Source: Limnohabitans sp.
GTDB lineage: Bacteria; Bacteroidota; Bacteroidia; Flavobacteriales; Flavobacteriaceae
Length of the DNA stretch: 64,000 nt
Assembly: GCA_030053945.1 (NCBI GenBank)
Contig: JASGCW010000005.1
Coordinates: 42,520-106,519 of the forward strand
Direction: 5' to 3'
The notes beneath the pieces were generated by a model, which was given only the letters and a program-made list of their open reading frames with translations, was not told the origin of the DNA and made no database searches. Positions 34,701 through 43,662 of the stretch are shown piece after piece. The translations under genes were made by a program, and so were the position numbers. Position 1 is the first letter of the stretch; every line of letters starts with the position of its first letter.

Positions 34701-35521
34701 GAACACTAGAAAACCAAACGCTACTATACGACGCAGATTGTCCGCTTTGCAGATCATATACCTCTACTTTTATTAAAACAAGAATGTTAGATGCTAGTGG
34801 TAGAAAACCTTTTCATCAAATAACTCAATTGGAAATGGATTTTGTGGATATGCAAAGAGCTAAGAATGAAATTGCACTTATAAATTACAAAACAAAATCG
34901 GTGAGTTATGGCATAGACAGTCTGTTGAAAGTAATAGGAAATGCTATCCCAATTATAGATAAGATTGGAAACACAAAAGTTTGCTATTTTCTTCTAAAGA
35001 AATTGTATGCCTTTATCTCATACAATCGAAAGGTAATAATTCCAAGCAAGAAGTTAAAGAATGAAAGGCTACAATGTGAACCAGATCTAAATTTAAAGTA
35101 CAGAATTGGTTATATAATCTTTGGTATATTAATTACTGGAATGATTTTGACAAAATTTTCAGCTTTGATTCCTGATATCCAACAAAGTAATCATTTTAGA
35201 GAAATAGCCATTGCGTTAGGACAATTACTTTTCCAATTCGTATTTCTGCATAAAAATTCTTTAAAAAAACAAATGGATTATTACGGAAATTTGATTACAG
35301 TTTCGTTATTTGGTTCAATACTTTTAAGTCCAATTTTAGCAGTAAACACTATCAGTGCTGTACCCTTTCCAATAGCAATGATTTGTTTTTTTATTGTTGT
35401 TCTCATTATGTTTTTCGAACACAAGAGGAGAGTAAAACTGCTAGAACTACCTTCTTATCTAAGTTATACTTGGATTCTTTACAGAATTATCATCCTCGGT
35501 CTTTTAACAATAAACTTGTAA
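34697..35521 (+). CDS. DCC-type thiol-disulfide oxidoreductase domain with membrane tail
   Basis: 274 residues from the ATG at 34697, which overlaps the preceding stop as ATGA; a longer in-frame start inside that gene is unlikely. Residues ~8-110 are the DCC (YuxK) domain: LLYDADCPLCRSY holds the CxxC. The rest has about five transmembrane helices. DCC proteins are thought to exchange thiols and disulfides. Coupled to the DUF2071 gene and 1 bp from the next membrane gene, so one operon. Confidence 0.82.
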   Translation: MRTLENQTLLYDADCPLCRSYTSTFIKTRMLDASGRKPFHQITQLEMDFVDMQRAKNEIALINYKTKSVSYGIDSLLKVIGNAIPIIDKIGNTKVCYFLLKKLYAFISYNRKVIIPSKKLKNERLQCEPDLNLKYRIGYIIFGILITGMILTKFSALIPDIQQSNHFREIAIALGQLLFQFVFLHKNSLKKQMDYYGNLITVSLFGSILLSPILAVNTISAVPFPIAMICFFIVVLIMFFEHKRRVKLLELPSYLSYTWILYRIIILGLLTINL

Positions 35522-35522
35522 A

Positions 35523-35879
35523 ATGAACAGCTCAAACTACAATATCGTTGGTTACATCCTATTCTTGACTTGCATCGTTTACATCATACTTGTTGTGGGC
35601 AAAATATGTTACAAAAACGGGAATGTGTATGTCAACGAATTAATTCCTAACCACGCAGATTTATGTGTTCAAATAAACAAAACACTTTTAGTAGGCTACT
35701 ATCTTGTAAACATAGGGTACAGTGCTATGACGCTAATTTGGTGGAATGAGATTATCACCATCCAACAACTCATCGAAACCCTCGCCCTAAAAATTGCAAC
35801 GATTGCCTTTATACTATCCTTCTTACATTATTCAAATCTTTATATACTAACAAATTACGTTCAAAAATTAATTAAATAA
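35523..35879 (+). CDS. Small membrane protein, paralogue of the next gene
   Basis: 118 residues, three hydrophobic helices (~8-28, 57-75, 92-112). It shares with the following 126-residue protein the pattern KxG...KNG..., then NK-LL--GYYLVNIGY, which suggests tandem duplication. Starts 1 bp after the DCC gene. No family recognised. Confidence 0.7.
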   Translation: MNSSNYNIVGYILFLTCIVYIILVVGKICYKNGNVYVNELIPNHADLCVQINKTLLVGYYLVNIGYSAMTLIWWNEIITIQQLIETLALKIATIAFILSFLHYSNLYILTNYVQKLIK

Positions 35880-35886
35880 AATCATT

Positions 35887-36267
35887 ATGGAAACTTCAAA
35901 AATTTTAATCGGTTATGCAATCTATTTACCAATTGTAATTGTCTTAACTTTTTATGTATCAAAAACATTATTCAAAAATGGTAAAACCTTTATGCTCGAT
36001 ATTTTTAGAGGTAGAGAAGAAATTGCCACTGCAACCAACAAGCTATTTGAAACAGGCTTTTACCTCCTTAACTTAGGTTACGCATTAATGATTCTAAAAA
36101 TCAACCTTCAGGAAAACACCTACCAAGAACTTATCGAAGAATTAAGTTATCAAATAGGAGGATTTTCAATTTATTTGGGTGTGATGATGTTCTTCAATTT
36201 GTATCTATTTTTTAGAGGAAAAAGAAAATCTAAAGAAACGAGTTTGAATAATCCAACAACAGCATAA
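35887..36267 (+). CDS. Small membrane protein, paralogue of the preceding gene
   Basis: 126 residues, three hydrophobic helices and a Lys/Arg-rich tail. FKNG (~31-34) and NKLFETGFYLLNLGYA (~57-72) line up with YKNG and NKTLLVGYYLVNIGYS of the preceding protein. Seven bp from it. Function unknown; the pair may form a heteromer. Confidence 0.7.
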   Translation: METSKILIGYAIYLPIVIVLTFYVSKTLFKNGKTFMLDIFRGREEIATATNKLFETGFYLLNLGYALMILKINLQENTYQELIEELSYQIGGFSIYLGVMMFFNLYLFFRGKRKSKETSLNNPTTA

Positions 36268-36409
36268 AAAAACACGACATTCACATATAAAAATAACCAC
36301 AGATACACAGATTAAAATAACCTATAGAATATAATTTTTTTGATATTTATTTCCGCAAAGCGGACAATTTAAAAATTAATTTACTAGAAAAATGATTATA
36401 AAATCTGTG

Positions 36410-36429
36410 CTCCCGATAGCTATCGGGAG
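36410..36429. repeat. Perfect palindrome CTCCCGATAGCTATCGGGAG
   Basis: 20-bp self-complementary sequence in the gap between the 36267 and 36530 genes. A one-mismatch copy is at 56777-56796. Confidence 0.75.
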
Positions 36430-36529
36430 TGGTTATTTCTCTAAAATTTTTTAAATATTTTTAAAAGCAAATGCCCTGATAAAAAAGCGCCTTTCAGATA
36501 ATTTGTTTGACAGGCAAAACAATATAATT

Positions 36530-37498
36530 ATGAAAAAAATAGTCATTGCCGCTGGCACAGGATTTTTAGGAAATGTCATTATAGATTATTTCCAACAAAA
36601 ATGCACAGAAATCATCGTCTTAACTAGAGGAAAATCTAGACAAGAAAACAACATACGTTACGTGCATTGGAATGCTAAAAGTTTAGGCGGATGGGAAATC
36701 GAATTAGAGAATGCTGATGTATTAATTAATATGGCAGGCAAATCTGTTGATTGCAGATATAATGAGAAAAATAAAAAAGAAATTTTGCTTTCTAGAATTA
36801 GAAGTACAAGAATCCTAAACGAAGCTGTTTTATTATGTCAAAATCCGCCTAAACACTGGCTGAATTCTTCAACAGCGACCATATATCGTCATTCTGAAGA
36901 CAAGCAAATGGATGAATACACTGGAGAGATAGGTAATGACTTTTCGATGAATGTAGCTCAAAGTTGGGAAAAAGCCTTTTTTAAAACCGAAACCCCACAA
37001 ACAAAGAAAACAGCATTAAGAACCTCTATCGTTTTAGGCAAAAAAGGTGGTGCTTTCCCTCCTATTAAAAATCTTGTGCAAATGGGTTTTGGAGGTAAAC
37101 AAGGAAATGGCAACCAATTTATAAGTTGGATACACGAAAAAGATTTTGCCCGAGCCATAGATTTCATCATCGAGAAAGAAATCACAGGAAAAGTGAACCT
37201 CGTTTCTCCCGAACCAATCCAAAACAAAACCTTTATGAAAACACTTCGTAAAGAAATGAAAATTCCTTTTGGCACCCCTTTAGGAAAGCGAATGTTATCA
37301 TTTGGCGCAAAAATCATTGGTACTGAAACCGAATTGGTTTTAAAAAGTAGAAATGTAATTCCGAAACGATTACACGAAAATGGATTTATTTTTGAATATG
37401 AGAATTTGGAAATGGCGTTTAAAGAATTATTGAGTAAAAATAATTACAATAAGTCCCATAACGTACGCACGAAGTTTCACAAAGAGGAATTCGTATAA
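36530..37498 (+). CDS. TIGR01777-family SDR epimerase-like protein
   Basis: 322 residues from the ATG at 36530; an in-frame TTG at 36503 is less likely. NAD-binding start VIAAGTGFLGNVIIDYF, then DVLINMAGKSVDCRYNEKNKKEI, STRILNEAV, NSSTATIYRHSEDKQMDE and a C-terminal PGR-like domain match the YfcH/TIGR01777 family. Substrate unknown. In flavobacteria it is commonly found, as I recall, beside an SRPBCC protein, as it is here. Confidence 0.88.
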   Translation: MKKIVIAAGTGFLGNVIIDYFQQKCTEIIVLTRGKSRQENNIRYVHWNAKSLGGWEIELENADVLINMAGKSVDCRYNEKNKKEILLSRIRSTRILNEAVLLCQNPPKHWLNSSTATIYRHSEDKQMDEYTGEIGNDFSMNVAQSWEKAFFKTETPQTKKTALRTSIVLGKKGGAFPPIKNLVQMGFGGKQGNGNQFISWIHEKDFARAIDFIIEKEITGKVNLVSPEPIQNKTFMKTLRKEMKIPFGTPLGKRMLSFGAKIIGTETELVLKSRNVIPKRLHENGFIFEYENLEMAFKELLSKNNYNKSHNVRTKFHKEEFV

Positions 37499-37594
37499 AG
37501 CAATAATCAAGCTTCAAACATAGGGAAAGCAAAGTAGTCGCAATGTTCTTAAAAAAACTTTGTGTGACGCTGTGTAACAAATAACTTCATCAAA

Positions 37595-38071
37595 ATGGGT
37601 ACAATCAAACTAAAAACCATTATCAACTCAGAAATACAACTCGTATTCAACGCCTCTCGGAATTTAGATTTCCACAAAGAATCATTGGCTTGTACTAATG
37701 AGAAAATCATAGCAGGAAGACAAAATGGACTCATAGAAGAAGGCGAAACCGTCACTTGGCGAGGAAAACATTTTGGCTTATATCTAAACCATAAAAGCTT
37801 AATAACCCAAATGAACAAATACGAATCTTTTACAGACGAAATGGTGGAAGGGCATTTTAAACACTTCATACATCATCATCAATTTATCGAGAAAGAGAAT
37901 TCAACATTGATGATTGACACGATTCACTACTCGGTTCCTTATGGAATTATAGGTAAGCTTTTTGATTATTTAGTTTTGAAAAGATATTTGAGAAAATTGA
38001 TTGAGGAAAGAAATACTTACCTAAAACAACATATAGAAAAGCAAAGTGATTATGACAACCACTTTGCTTAA
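37595..38071 (+). CDS. SRPBCC-fold protein (cell-division-inhibitor-like)
   Basis: 158 residues. A START/SRPBCC (Bet v1-like) domain covers the whole length: LVFNASRNLDFHKES, TVTWRGKHFGLYLNHKSLITQMNKYESFTDEMVEGHFKHFIHHH, VPYGIIGKLFDYLVLKRYLRKLIEERN. Relatives paired with TIGR01777 proteins are often named cell division inhibitors on weak evidence. It probably binds a hydrophobic ligand. 96 bp after the epimerase-like gene; convergent with the amine oxidase gene. Confidence 0.82.
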   Translation: MGTIKLKTIINSEIQLVFNASRNLDFHKESLACTNEKIIAGRQNGLIEEGETVTWRGKHFGLYLNHKSLITQMNKYESFTDEMVEGHFKHFIHHHQFIEKENSTLMIDTIHYSVPYGIIGKLFDYLVLKRYLRKLIEERNTYLKQHIEKQSDYDNHFA

Positions 38072-38151
38072 ATCTAAATTCCACATTAGAAAGTGTCTCA
38101 ACCTTATTAGTCCCTGAAAGAACTCTAGTGTAAATTCTTGGTTTGACTGTT

Positions 38152-40047
38152 TTAAATACCTTCTACCATCAAACGAGTATCTGGTAAATTTTCTAATGGT
38201 TGAATTTTTATCTCTGGTTTTGCCATTCTTGAAATTGCATTTAATGCAGCTGCTATAGCGCCCTCTTGCCAACCAGGGAGAGAGGAAATTTGATCACCAA
38301 CAATAAAAAAATTAGGATTACTTGCTGTATTTGTTTTAGGGTCTATAATTCCTGATCCTTGTGATATAGCATTAAATTGTGCCGTTGCATATCTTGCTTC
38401 ACCTACGGCTTGCCAATACGCCCAACCTCCTTTGATGTATGGCATATTTTGCCAAGCAATAGCAACACCATCTTCTAGACCGCTTGCAAATTTTCTACCA
38501 AATTTACTAGCATCGTTTCGGGCTTTAGTAAGCCGTTCTTCTACCGATAATTTACCCCAATCTGATGCAACTCTATCAAAATTATAAGCTCCTGTAAGCA
38601 CACCTCTTTGGTCCTGATATGCGGTAGATGGATACCAAATTTGCTGAATCTCACTATCTGTCCAAGAAATCCCTCCAAAAATAGGTACAACGCCCACTTC
38701 AGAATCTTCAACTGCCATAGTTTTGGGATTGATTGGGCTACCTTGCCACAAGTAACGATTGGCTTGCCAACCTACTTTTGTGGTACATGCAAGAAAACGA
38801 GGAACATAACCATCTGATCGTGGGGTATAACCTGGCGCTTTTGTAGGATCAAATTGCGCCACAAAAACAGCATTCAGCGCTCTACTAAATGGCGTTTCTA
38901 ATCCTGCACTCAAGAGTTTAGGATCTAGAATATTCTTTAAAAAAGGCATTGCTAGATTACAAATACAGTAATCGGCTTCATAGGTAACTAATTTATCTGT
39001 TCCTATTTGCTCAACAGCAATAACATATTTCTTTTTATCATGATTCCAATTGATATGTTTTACAGGGCTATTTAAAAGAATGTTCCCTCCTAATGCAGCT
39101 ACTTGCTGTGCAAAAGCACGTTGCACCTGATCCATTCCTGCCACAGGTTGAAATAAAGTAGGTTGCCATAGAAAATCTACAGGCTGATAAAATTTAGTCC
39201 CCTCCCAGAATTTTGATTCAAGCAATTTGTCAAAACTCAAAACGTCAGCTACTATTCCAGCAGCAACTCCAGGTAATACTTTGTATCCGGCACGTGTTTT
39301 TCCATCTTCAAAACCTGGCGATCCAGCCGTTGCACTATAGGTTCCGTCTGCATCAAGTTCACCAAAACTAATCATCAAACTTTGCAGTTCTTTAACACGT
39401 GTTTTGAGTTTGCTTTCACTTATCCCTAATTTTGAATTGCGCAATAATTCTTCAGCATTTTCATAAACCATATGTGCTAACCATCCTCTTGTATTGTGAT
39501 CCAGACGACGATACACCATAGGTTTATTTCCAAAACTTCCGTTCTTTTGAACTAAATTAGATTCGGAATTCATCACATAAATTTCAACATCGACCGAAAA
39601 ACGTTTCAAATAAGAAAGGAGTCGTTTGTGACTACTAGGAATTCGACCTGGACCTGCATTTAGATAAGGTTCTGAATCTCCCACAGGACGCTTGAATCGA
39701 ACAACTTGTGGCTCTCCTGGCCTTGAATTGAACAAATCACTGTTCACATCTTCAATAAGTGTGTCGCCTGTTCGTAAACTCAAACAACGTCCTCCTGTTT
39801 TATGTGAGGCCTCTAATATAGTCACTTTTGCGCCAGATTCTTGCGCTAGTAATTCATAAGCAGTGGTGAGCCCACCTACCCCCGATCCAATAATAATTAC
39901 TTCTTTCCCCTTTAATTGATTAGGTTCGAGTTTAATTGCTTGATTGGTCACCTTTTCTTGCCGGTTTGTAGCTTCAGCCAATGCAGCAAATGCAGTGGCT
40001 CTTGGATTTTCTTTTAAAAATTCCTGACGACTTTTGTACTGTCCCAT
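38152..40047 (-). CDS. Flavin amine oxidase / L-amino acid oxidase-like
   Basis: 631 residues, no signal peptide. FAD dinucleotide motif VIIIGSGVGGLTTAYELL (~50-67) then LEASHKTGGRC (~80-90). NAGPGRIPSSHKRL (~130-143) supplies an Arg placed like the carboxylate-binding Arg of L-amino acid oxidases. C-terminal PNFFIVGDQISSLPGWQEGAIAAALNAI binds FAD. It should oxidise an amine or amino acid to the imine with H2O2 release. Downstream of two paralogous genes on the same strand (160-bp gap), so probably one operon whose lead gene carries the shared upstream element. Confidence 0.88.
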   Translation of the reverse strand: MGQYKSRQEFLKENPRATAFAALAEATNRQEKVTNQAIKLEPNQLKGKEVIIIGSGVGGLTTAYELLAQESGAKVTILEASHKTGGRCLSLRTGDTLIEDVNSDLFNSRPGEPQVVRFKRPVGDSEPYLNAGPGRIPSSHKRLLSYLKRFSVDVEIYVMNSESNLVQKNGSFGNKPMVYRRLDHNTRGWLAHMVYENAEELLRNSKLGISESKLKTRVKELQSLMISFGELDADGTYSATAGSPGFEDGKTRAGYKVLPGVAAGIVADVLSFDKLLESKFWEGTKFYQPVDFLWQPTLFQPVAGMDQVQRAFAQQVAALGGNILLNSPVKHINWNHDKKKYVIAVEQIGTDKLVTYEADYCICNLAMPFLKNILDPKLLSAGLETPFSRALNAVFVAQFDPTKAPGYTPRSDGYVPRFLACTTKVGWQANRYLWQGSPINPKTMAVEDSEVGVVPIFGGISWTDSEIQQIWYPSTAYQDQRGVLTGAYNFDRVASDWGKLSVEERLTKARNDASKFGRKFASGLEDGVAIAWQNMPYIKGGWAYWQAVGEARYATAQFNAISQGSGIIDPKTNTASNPNFFIVGDQISSLPGWQEGAIAAALNAISRMAKPEIKIQPLENLPDTRLMVEGI

Positions 40048-40207
40048 TTTGTTTATATTTAGTTTATAATTTGTTTAGATGTTATTGAGATATTATGATG
40101 CCAATATGATAATGGTTAAAACTATTATTCCTGTCAAAATTTTCATTATTCACCTAAGATAAGCTTTAACAACCTCATACAAAAATTAATTTGAATGAAT
40201 CTAATAA

Positions 40208-41116
40208 TTAGCCTATAAGGTTTTTAATACTCATTGCCTGCATTGCTAGTATAGAAACTTCCGAACTTGTAGTTGTTACTGTTATTTTGATACTACCGTC
40301 ATTACCTAATATAAAATCTTGACTAGTATTTTCAGGATTGATATAAAAAGGCCAAATGGAAGTTTGCGGATTGCTTTTCAACGTATTCAAAGTACCCTCG
40401 TCATAGTTCCCATAACTTTGTATTGTCAAAGTCATCCCCGATGCCACTAATAAACCAGTGCTTACAAAATTCAGTTTTCCGTTTTTACCAAAAAAAGTAT
40501 CCCAAGTTACTGGCATACTTGTTTGCCAATTGCTTGGATTTTTATATGCTGTCACAAAAGCAGCACTAGAAAACCAATTGGCACTTTGTATTGGAATATG
40601 TGCTAGTTTATCAAAATGTAATGAAAAAACAAATCGTTCGTTCATAGCCGTTTCATTAAAATAAAGAAAAGGCTGATTAATAACAAAACTAGGATAAGAT
40701 GGAAAAGGTTGAATTTGTGTATTAGGATAATTTGTAGAATCAAAAGTAAAATCAAAAGAAGAACTTGCATTTACAGCTGTCCTTAAACTTGCAAGATTAG
40801 GCACATAAATTGGAACTTCAATGTTATTGCAATCTAACCAGTAGTTTTTATTTTGAAAATTTTTAATTGCTATATCATTTACAAATGATTGCTTTTGTGC
40901 TTGCAGTATTTCCCCATAAAGAGCACTAAATTTTTGAGTATTCTCATTTGCTTTAAAAACAAACCCTAAATTAGGGACCAAATCAAACAACTGAAATAAT
41001 TCACAATCCGTCTCAGGGAGTTCTGGTGTAATTTGAAACCATCTCAAACTTGTCAAATCAACAGAAAGGCTTGAAGCAATCTCACTGATAATTAATTCTT
41101 CGTATGTATTTATCAT
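40208..41116 (-). CDS. Unknown protein, paralogue of the 41236-42216 product
   Basis: 302 residues, no signal peptide, no transmembrane segment. Aligns by eye with the next upstream protein: NYWLDCN...PIYVPNLASL vs KYWVDGN...PIYAPAFADL; FDFTFDS vs IRFDS; FDKLAHI...WF...YKNPSNW vs FDKYAYL...WF...YKNPQKW; LVASGMTL; IWPFYI vs VWPFYT. The family is not known to me. Position between a gene with the shared element and the amine oxidase suggests a structural or assembly role with the oxidase. Confidence 0.75.
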   Translation of the reverse strand: MINTYEELIISEIASSLSVDLTSLRWFQITPELPETDCELFQLFDLVPNLGFVFKANENTQKFSALYGEILQAQKQSFVNDIAIKNFQNKNYWLDCNNIEVPIYVPNLASLRTAVNASSSFDFTFDSTNYPNTQIQPFPSYPSFVINQPFLYFNETAMNERFVFSLHFDKLAHIPIQSANWFSSAAFVTAYKNPSNWQTSMPVTWDTFFGKNGKLNFVSTGLLVASGMTLTIQSYGNYDEGTLNTLKSNPQTSIWPFYINPENTSQDFILGNDGSIKITVTTTSSEVSILAMQAMSIKNLIG

Positions 41117-41177
41117 AACTGTAATTATTAAATTTTCACTTTGTCAACAACCTAACATCTTCAAAATATATAACAAT

Positions 41178-41210
41178 TAAAAAAAGAGCACAGAGTAATA
41201 CACTGTGCTC
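41178..41210 (-). terminator. Minus-strand terminator inside the amine oxidase cluster
   Basis: Arms GAGCACAG (41186-41193) and CTGTGCTC (41203-41210), with the A-run 41177-41185 giving a T tail on the minus strand. It follows the 41236-42216 gene and precedes the 41116 gene, so expression of the lead gene may exceed that of the rest. Confidence 0.75.
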
Positions 41211-41235
41211 CTTCAATTGTATTCCTTTGATGAAA

Positions 41236-42216
41236 TTAAATCATTTTAGAAGCAGTATTACCACCAGTGATAGCTAAAGCTGTAGGAATAACTCCCATAC
41301 CAAATATTTGCAAACTTCCAGGTTTACAAGTAATTGTTGTAGTGATTGATTTATCTTCATTATAATTATAAGATTCTGTCGCAATTGAATGTGAAGAAGA
41401 AGTATAGAAAGGCCACACATTAGTGTCTTTACTTTTTACAATTTCTGAATAATCAGATTCTGAATAAGATGCATATGATGTAGTTATAATAGTGTATCCA
41501 CTAACTAACAAAACTTGATTTGCTACATTCTGACAAGACCCTGAAGGACCAAAAACTTTGTCCCAAGCGTCTTGACCACCATTCCATTTTTGTGGGTTTT
41601 TGTATTGATCTGTAAAGAATCCTTGTGTAAACCAACCTCCTGCACGTACTTGTAAGTATGCGTACTTGTCGAACTGTATTTCAACAGTAATTCTTGATGA
41701 AGAAGCTTTCTCATTTAATGTTTTTGATACTGACTCAGAGGAAGTTCCCCAAAAACCTACTCCTGCAGAATCTGTGCTTTTAGCCCAAGAAGAACTAATA
41801 TTACTATCTGCAGTAGCAGAATCAAAACGAATATTTGCAGACGAACCGTTGTTTACTTGCTCATATAAATCTGCAAATGCTGGAGCATAGATAGGATCAA
41901 CAGCTACATTTCCATCTACCCAATATTTAGGATTCATATAATTATTTTCTGCTAGTTTACTTAAAAAACTAGGAATAGCATCGTTAATAATAATTTGCAT
42001 ATTACCATTTAACCCGTTAATTGGATTACTAGTATATAAAGTAGCTACTGATTCTGGTGGAATACCATCCACAAAGTTATAAACTCCTGAGGCACTAGTT
42101 TGAACTGGCAATACCCCTTGAATCATTTGAAATTGTTTATCGCTTAAATTTAAGCCTTGACATAAGGTATTGTATAACCCCGCAGTCGAATTTGGAAGTG
42201 ATGCATTATTGCTCAT
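41236..42216 (-). CDS. Unknown protein, lead gene of the amine oxidase cluster
   Basis: 326 residues, soluble, Ser/Asn/Tyr-rich, no signal peptide. Paralogue of the 40208-41116 product with conserved KYWVDGN, IQFDKYAYLQVRAGGWF, YKNPQKW, WDKVFGP, LLVSGYTI and WPFY. I do not recognise the family. It is the first gene of the cluster, followed by a terminator, which suggests it is the most abundant product. Upstream (42242-42274) lies the same element found before the haem c/LodA operon. Confidence 0.78.
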   Translation of the reverse strand: MSNNASLPNSTAGLYNTLCQGLNLSDKQFQMIQGVLPVQTSASGVYNFVDGIPPESVATLYTSNPINGLNGNMQIIINDAIPSFLSKLAENNYMNPKYWVDGNVAVDPIYAPAFADLYEQVNNGSSANIRFDSATADSNISSSWAKSTDSAGVGFWGTSSESVSKTLNEKASSSRITVEIQFDKYAYLQVRAGGWFTQGFFTDQYKNPQKWNGGQDAWDKVFGPSGSCQNVANQVLLVSGYTIITTSYASYSESDYSEIVKSKDTNVWPFYTSSSHSIATESYNYNEDKSITTTITCKPGSLQIFGMGVIPTALAITGGNTASKMI

Positions 42217-42241
42217 AATAATAGTTTTTAATTAGTTTGCT

Positions 42242-42274
42242 TACTCGTTTGGCTTTTCAGTGTCCGCCCTGTTT
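42242..42274 (-). promoter_or_regulatory. Proximal shared element, copy at 42 kb
   Basis: In gene orientation: GGGCGG, then CTGAAAAGCCAAACGAGTA, 25 nt before the ATG at 42216. Compare 8032-8063. Confidence 0.65.
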
Positions 42275-42777
42275 TTTTTTAAAACTGTTACAGTCAGTTT
42301 TTTTTTAGTGGTTTATTCCACTTTCATTTGTTTTAATTTGATTTTTTCAGTTGCTACAATTCATTTCTATTATGTACACACATATGGGTTTTAGCTCTTA
42401 AAAAACCAAATTGATAAAAATGTTAACTAGTTAAATTTTTAGAATTAAAACTTGAATGAATTAGTCATTGAAACTATTATGGTTTTACCCCCTTAGTAAA
42501 ACACACAATAACAAACAGCTTCTTTATTCTTTGTTTTGATTTCTGAATCTAAATTATCCCTTTTAAAAATGAAAAATTTCACTTTTGGAATAAGAGTAAG
42601 ATTTTTTGGAATGAAGTAATTATAAATATGGCATAAGAATATTTTGTCTTGAGAGACCTGATATAGATTTAGTAGTTACCAAAAATTTGAATCAAACTGA
42701 TTAGGGATAAGTGCTCTATTTATAATAGCAGCAAAAGTAAAAAACACATATTTTTTAATCCATAACACTCCGATTTT

Positions 42778-42831
42778 ACACCTAACAGGTTTTGAAAAAT
42801 CTATAAGGTGTAGTAAAGAAAACGAATTTAA
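42778..42831 (-). repeat. Dispersed hairpin repeat, copy 2
   Basis: Reverse complement begins TTAAATTCGTTTTCTTTACT and continues into an ACACC...GGTGT hairpin, matching 17373-17428 closely on the flank and loosely in the arms. Confidence 0.75.
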
Positions 42832-42847
42832 CAGCAGCTCTTATTTA

Positions 42848-42888
42848 TTGACAAACGAACAAAGTATTAGCTGAATAGTTACAAAAAT
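42848..42888. repeat. Distal shared element, copy at 42 kb
   Basis: Begins TTGACAAACGAACAAAGTAT and ends GAATAGTTACAAAAAT; matches 8296-8336 at about 34 of 41 positions. Its last base touches the stop codon of the 42888-43184 gene. Confidence 0.6.
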
Positions 42889-43184
42889 TACAACTTCCAG
42901 TTTAAGTTAAGTGATTTACATTTAGGACAATGCACATATTCACCTTCCAATTGGTCGAAGGAACAACCTACACAAAAACCACAAACAGTATGTATATGCA
43001 ACACCATATATTTAGCTTCTAAATGACTAAGCGAATATTTTTCACAAAGCATAAGTATAGCTTGAAGAGGAGACACTTTGATACTTTCCAAAATTTTTCG
43101 CTTTTCAGCTAAACTTAACTCTGGAATTTGAATCCCTTCTTTAGGCAAACATTTTGGACATTGAACAATTCTGCTCTTTTTCAT
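42888..43184 (-). CDS. Small zinc-ribbon protein
   Basis: 98 residues. Cys pairs CPKC (residues 9-12), CGFC (~67-70) and CPKC (~87-90), the last two probably one zinc ribbon. The middle is helical (LAEKRKILESIKVSPLQAILMLCEKY). No known family. Eighteen bp downstream of the lipoprotein gene on the same strand. Confidence 0.6.
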   Translation of the reverse strand: MKKSRIVQCPKCLPKEGIQIPELSLAEKRKILESIKVSPLQAILMLCEKYSLSHLEAKYMVLHIHTVCGFCVGCSFDQLEGEYVHCPKCKSLNLNWKL

Positions 43185-43202
43185 AAAAACTCGATAATTT
43201 TC

Positions 43203-43652
43203 TCAATTAACACAACTTATTTCAAATTTACCTTCATCTAAATTTACCTTATAAATCGCATCTTTATCGGCTTTAATATCATCAAAAAATTCAAGTTGCG
43301 CACCCTCCTGCGTAATATCAGCATATCGAAATTCTTCTTTCCAATAAAGAAATTTTTCAGTTAATTTCAAAGTGTAGCTTTTTTCGGAAATACATTCAAT
43401 ATCATAATTAGTCTTGCAAGATTCATTTCCTGAATCATCAGTAATAGACGCTGTTCCTTGTATCACCTTAGCACAATGAAAAGATATAGTATTAATCTCT
43501 TTGAAAACTTTAGTAACATCAGTAATATAAAATTCTTTTTGATTTTTAAATCCCTCATAACAATTACAATCCGTTTGTTTTGAAATTTTATCTCTACAGC
43601 AAACAAATAGAAATAGAAATACAAACACTATAAATAAACTTCTATGTCTCAT
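43203..43652 (-). CDS. Small lipoprotein, unknown
   Basis: 149 residues. Hydrophobic signal FIVFVFLFLFVCC with Cys at 18/19 as the lipid site. The mature part has several Cys (DCNCYEG, SFHCAKV, NESCKTNYDIECISE, ISC) and beta-type sequence. Between the UbiA-like gene (10 bp) and the zinc-ribbon gene. Confidence 0.65.
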   Translation of the reverse strand: MRHRSLFIVFVFLFLFVCCRDKISKQTDCNCYEGFKNQKEFYITDVTKVFKEINTISFHCAKVIQGTASITDDSGNESCKTNYDIECISEKSYTLKLTEKFLYWKEEFRYADITQEGAQLEFFDDIKADKDAIYKVNLDEGKFEISCVN

Positions 43653-43662
43653 CTAAAAATTT

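Larger units (their letters stand above)
42217..42887. promoter_or_regulatory. 671-bp control region upstream of the amine oxidase cluster
   Basis: No gene seen. Contains the proximal shared element (42242-42274), a possible hairpin AAAACTG...CAGTTTT just above it (about 42279-42299), a copy of the dispersed hairpin repeat (42778-42831) and the distal shared element (42848-42888). Confidence 0.55.

Noticed and set aside
38021..38272. Short minus-strand frame at the amine oxidase end
   Set aside because: Overlaps the oxidase C-terminus in another frame and the convergent SRPBCC gene end; no family features.
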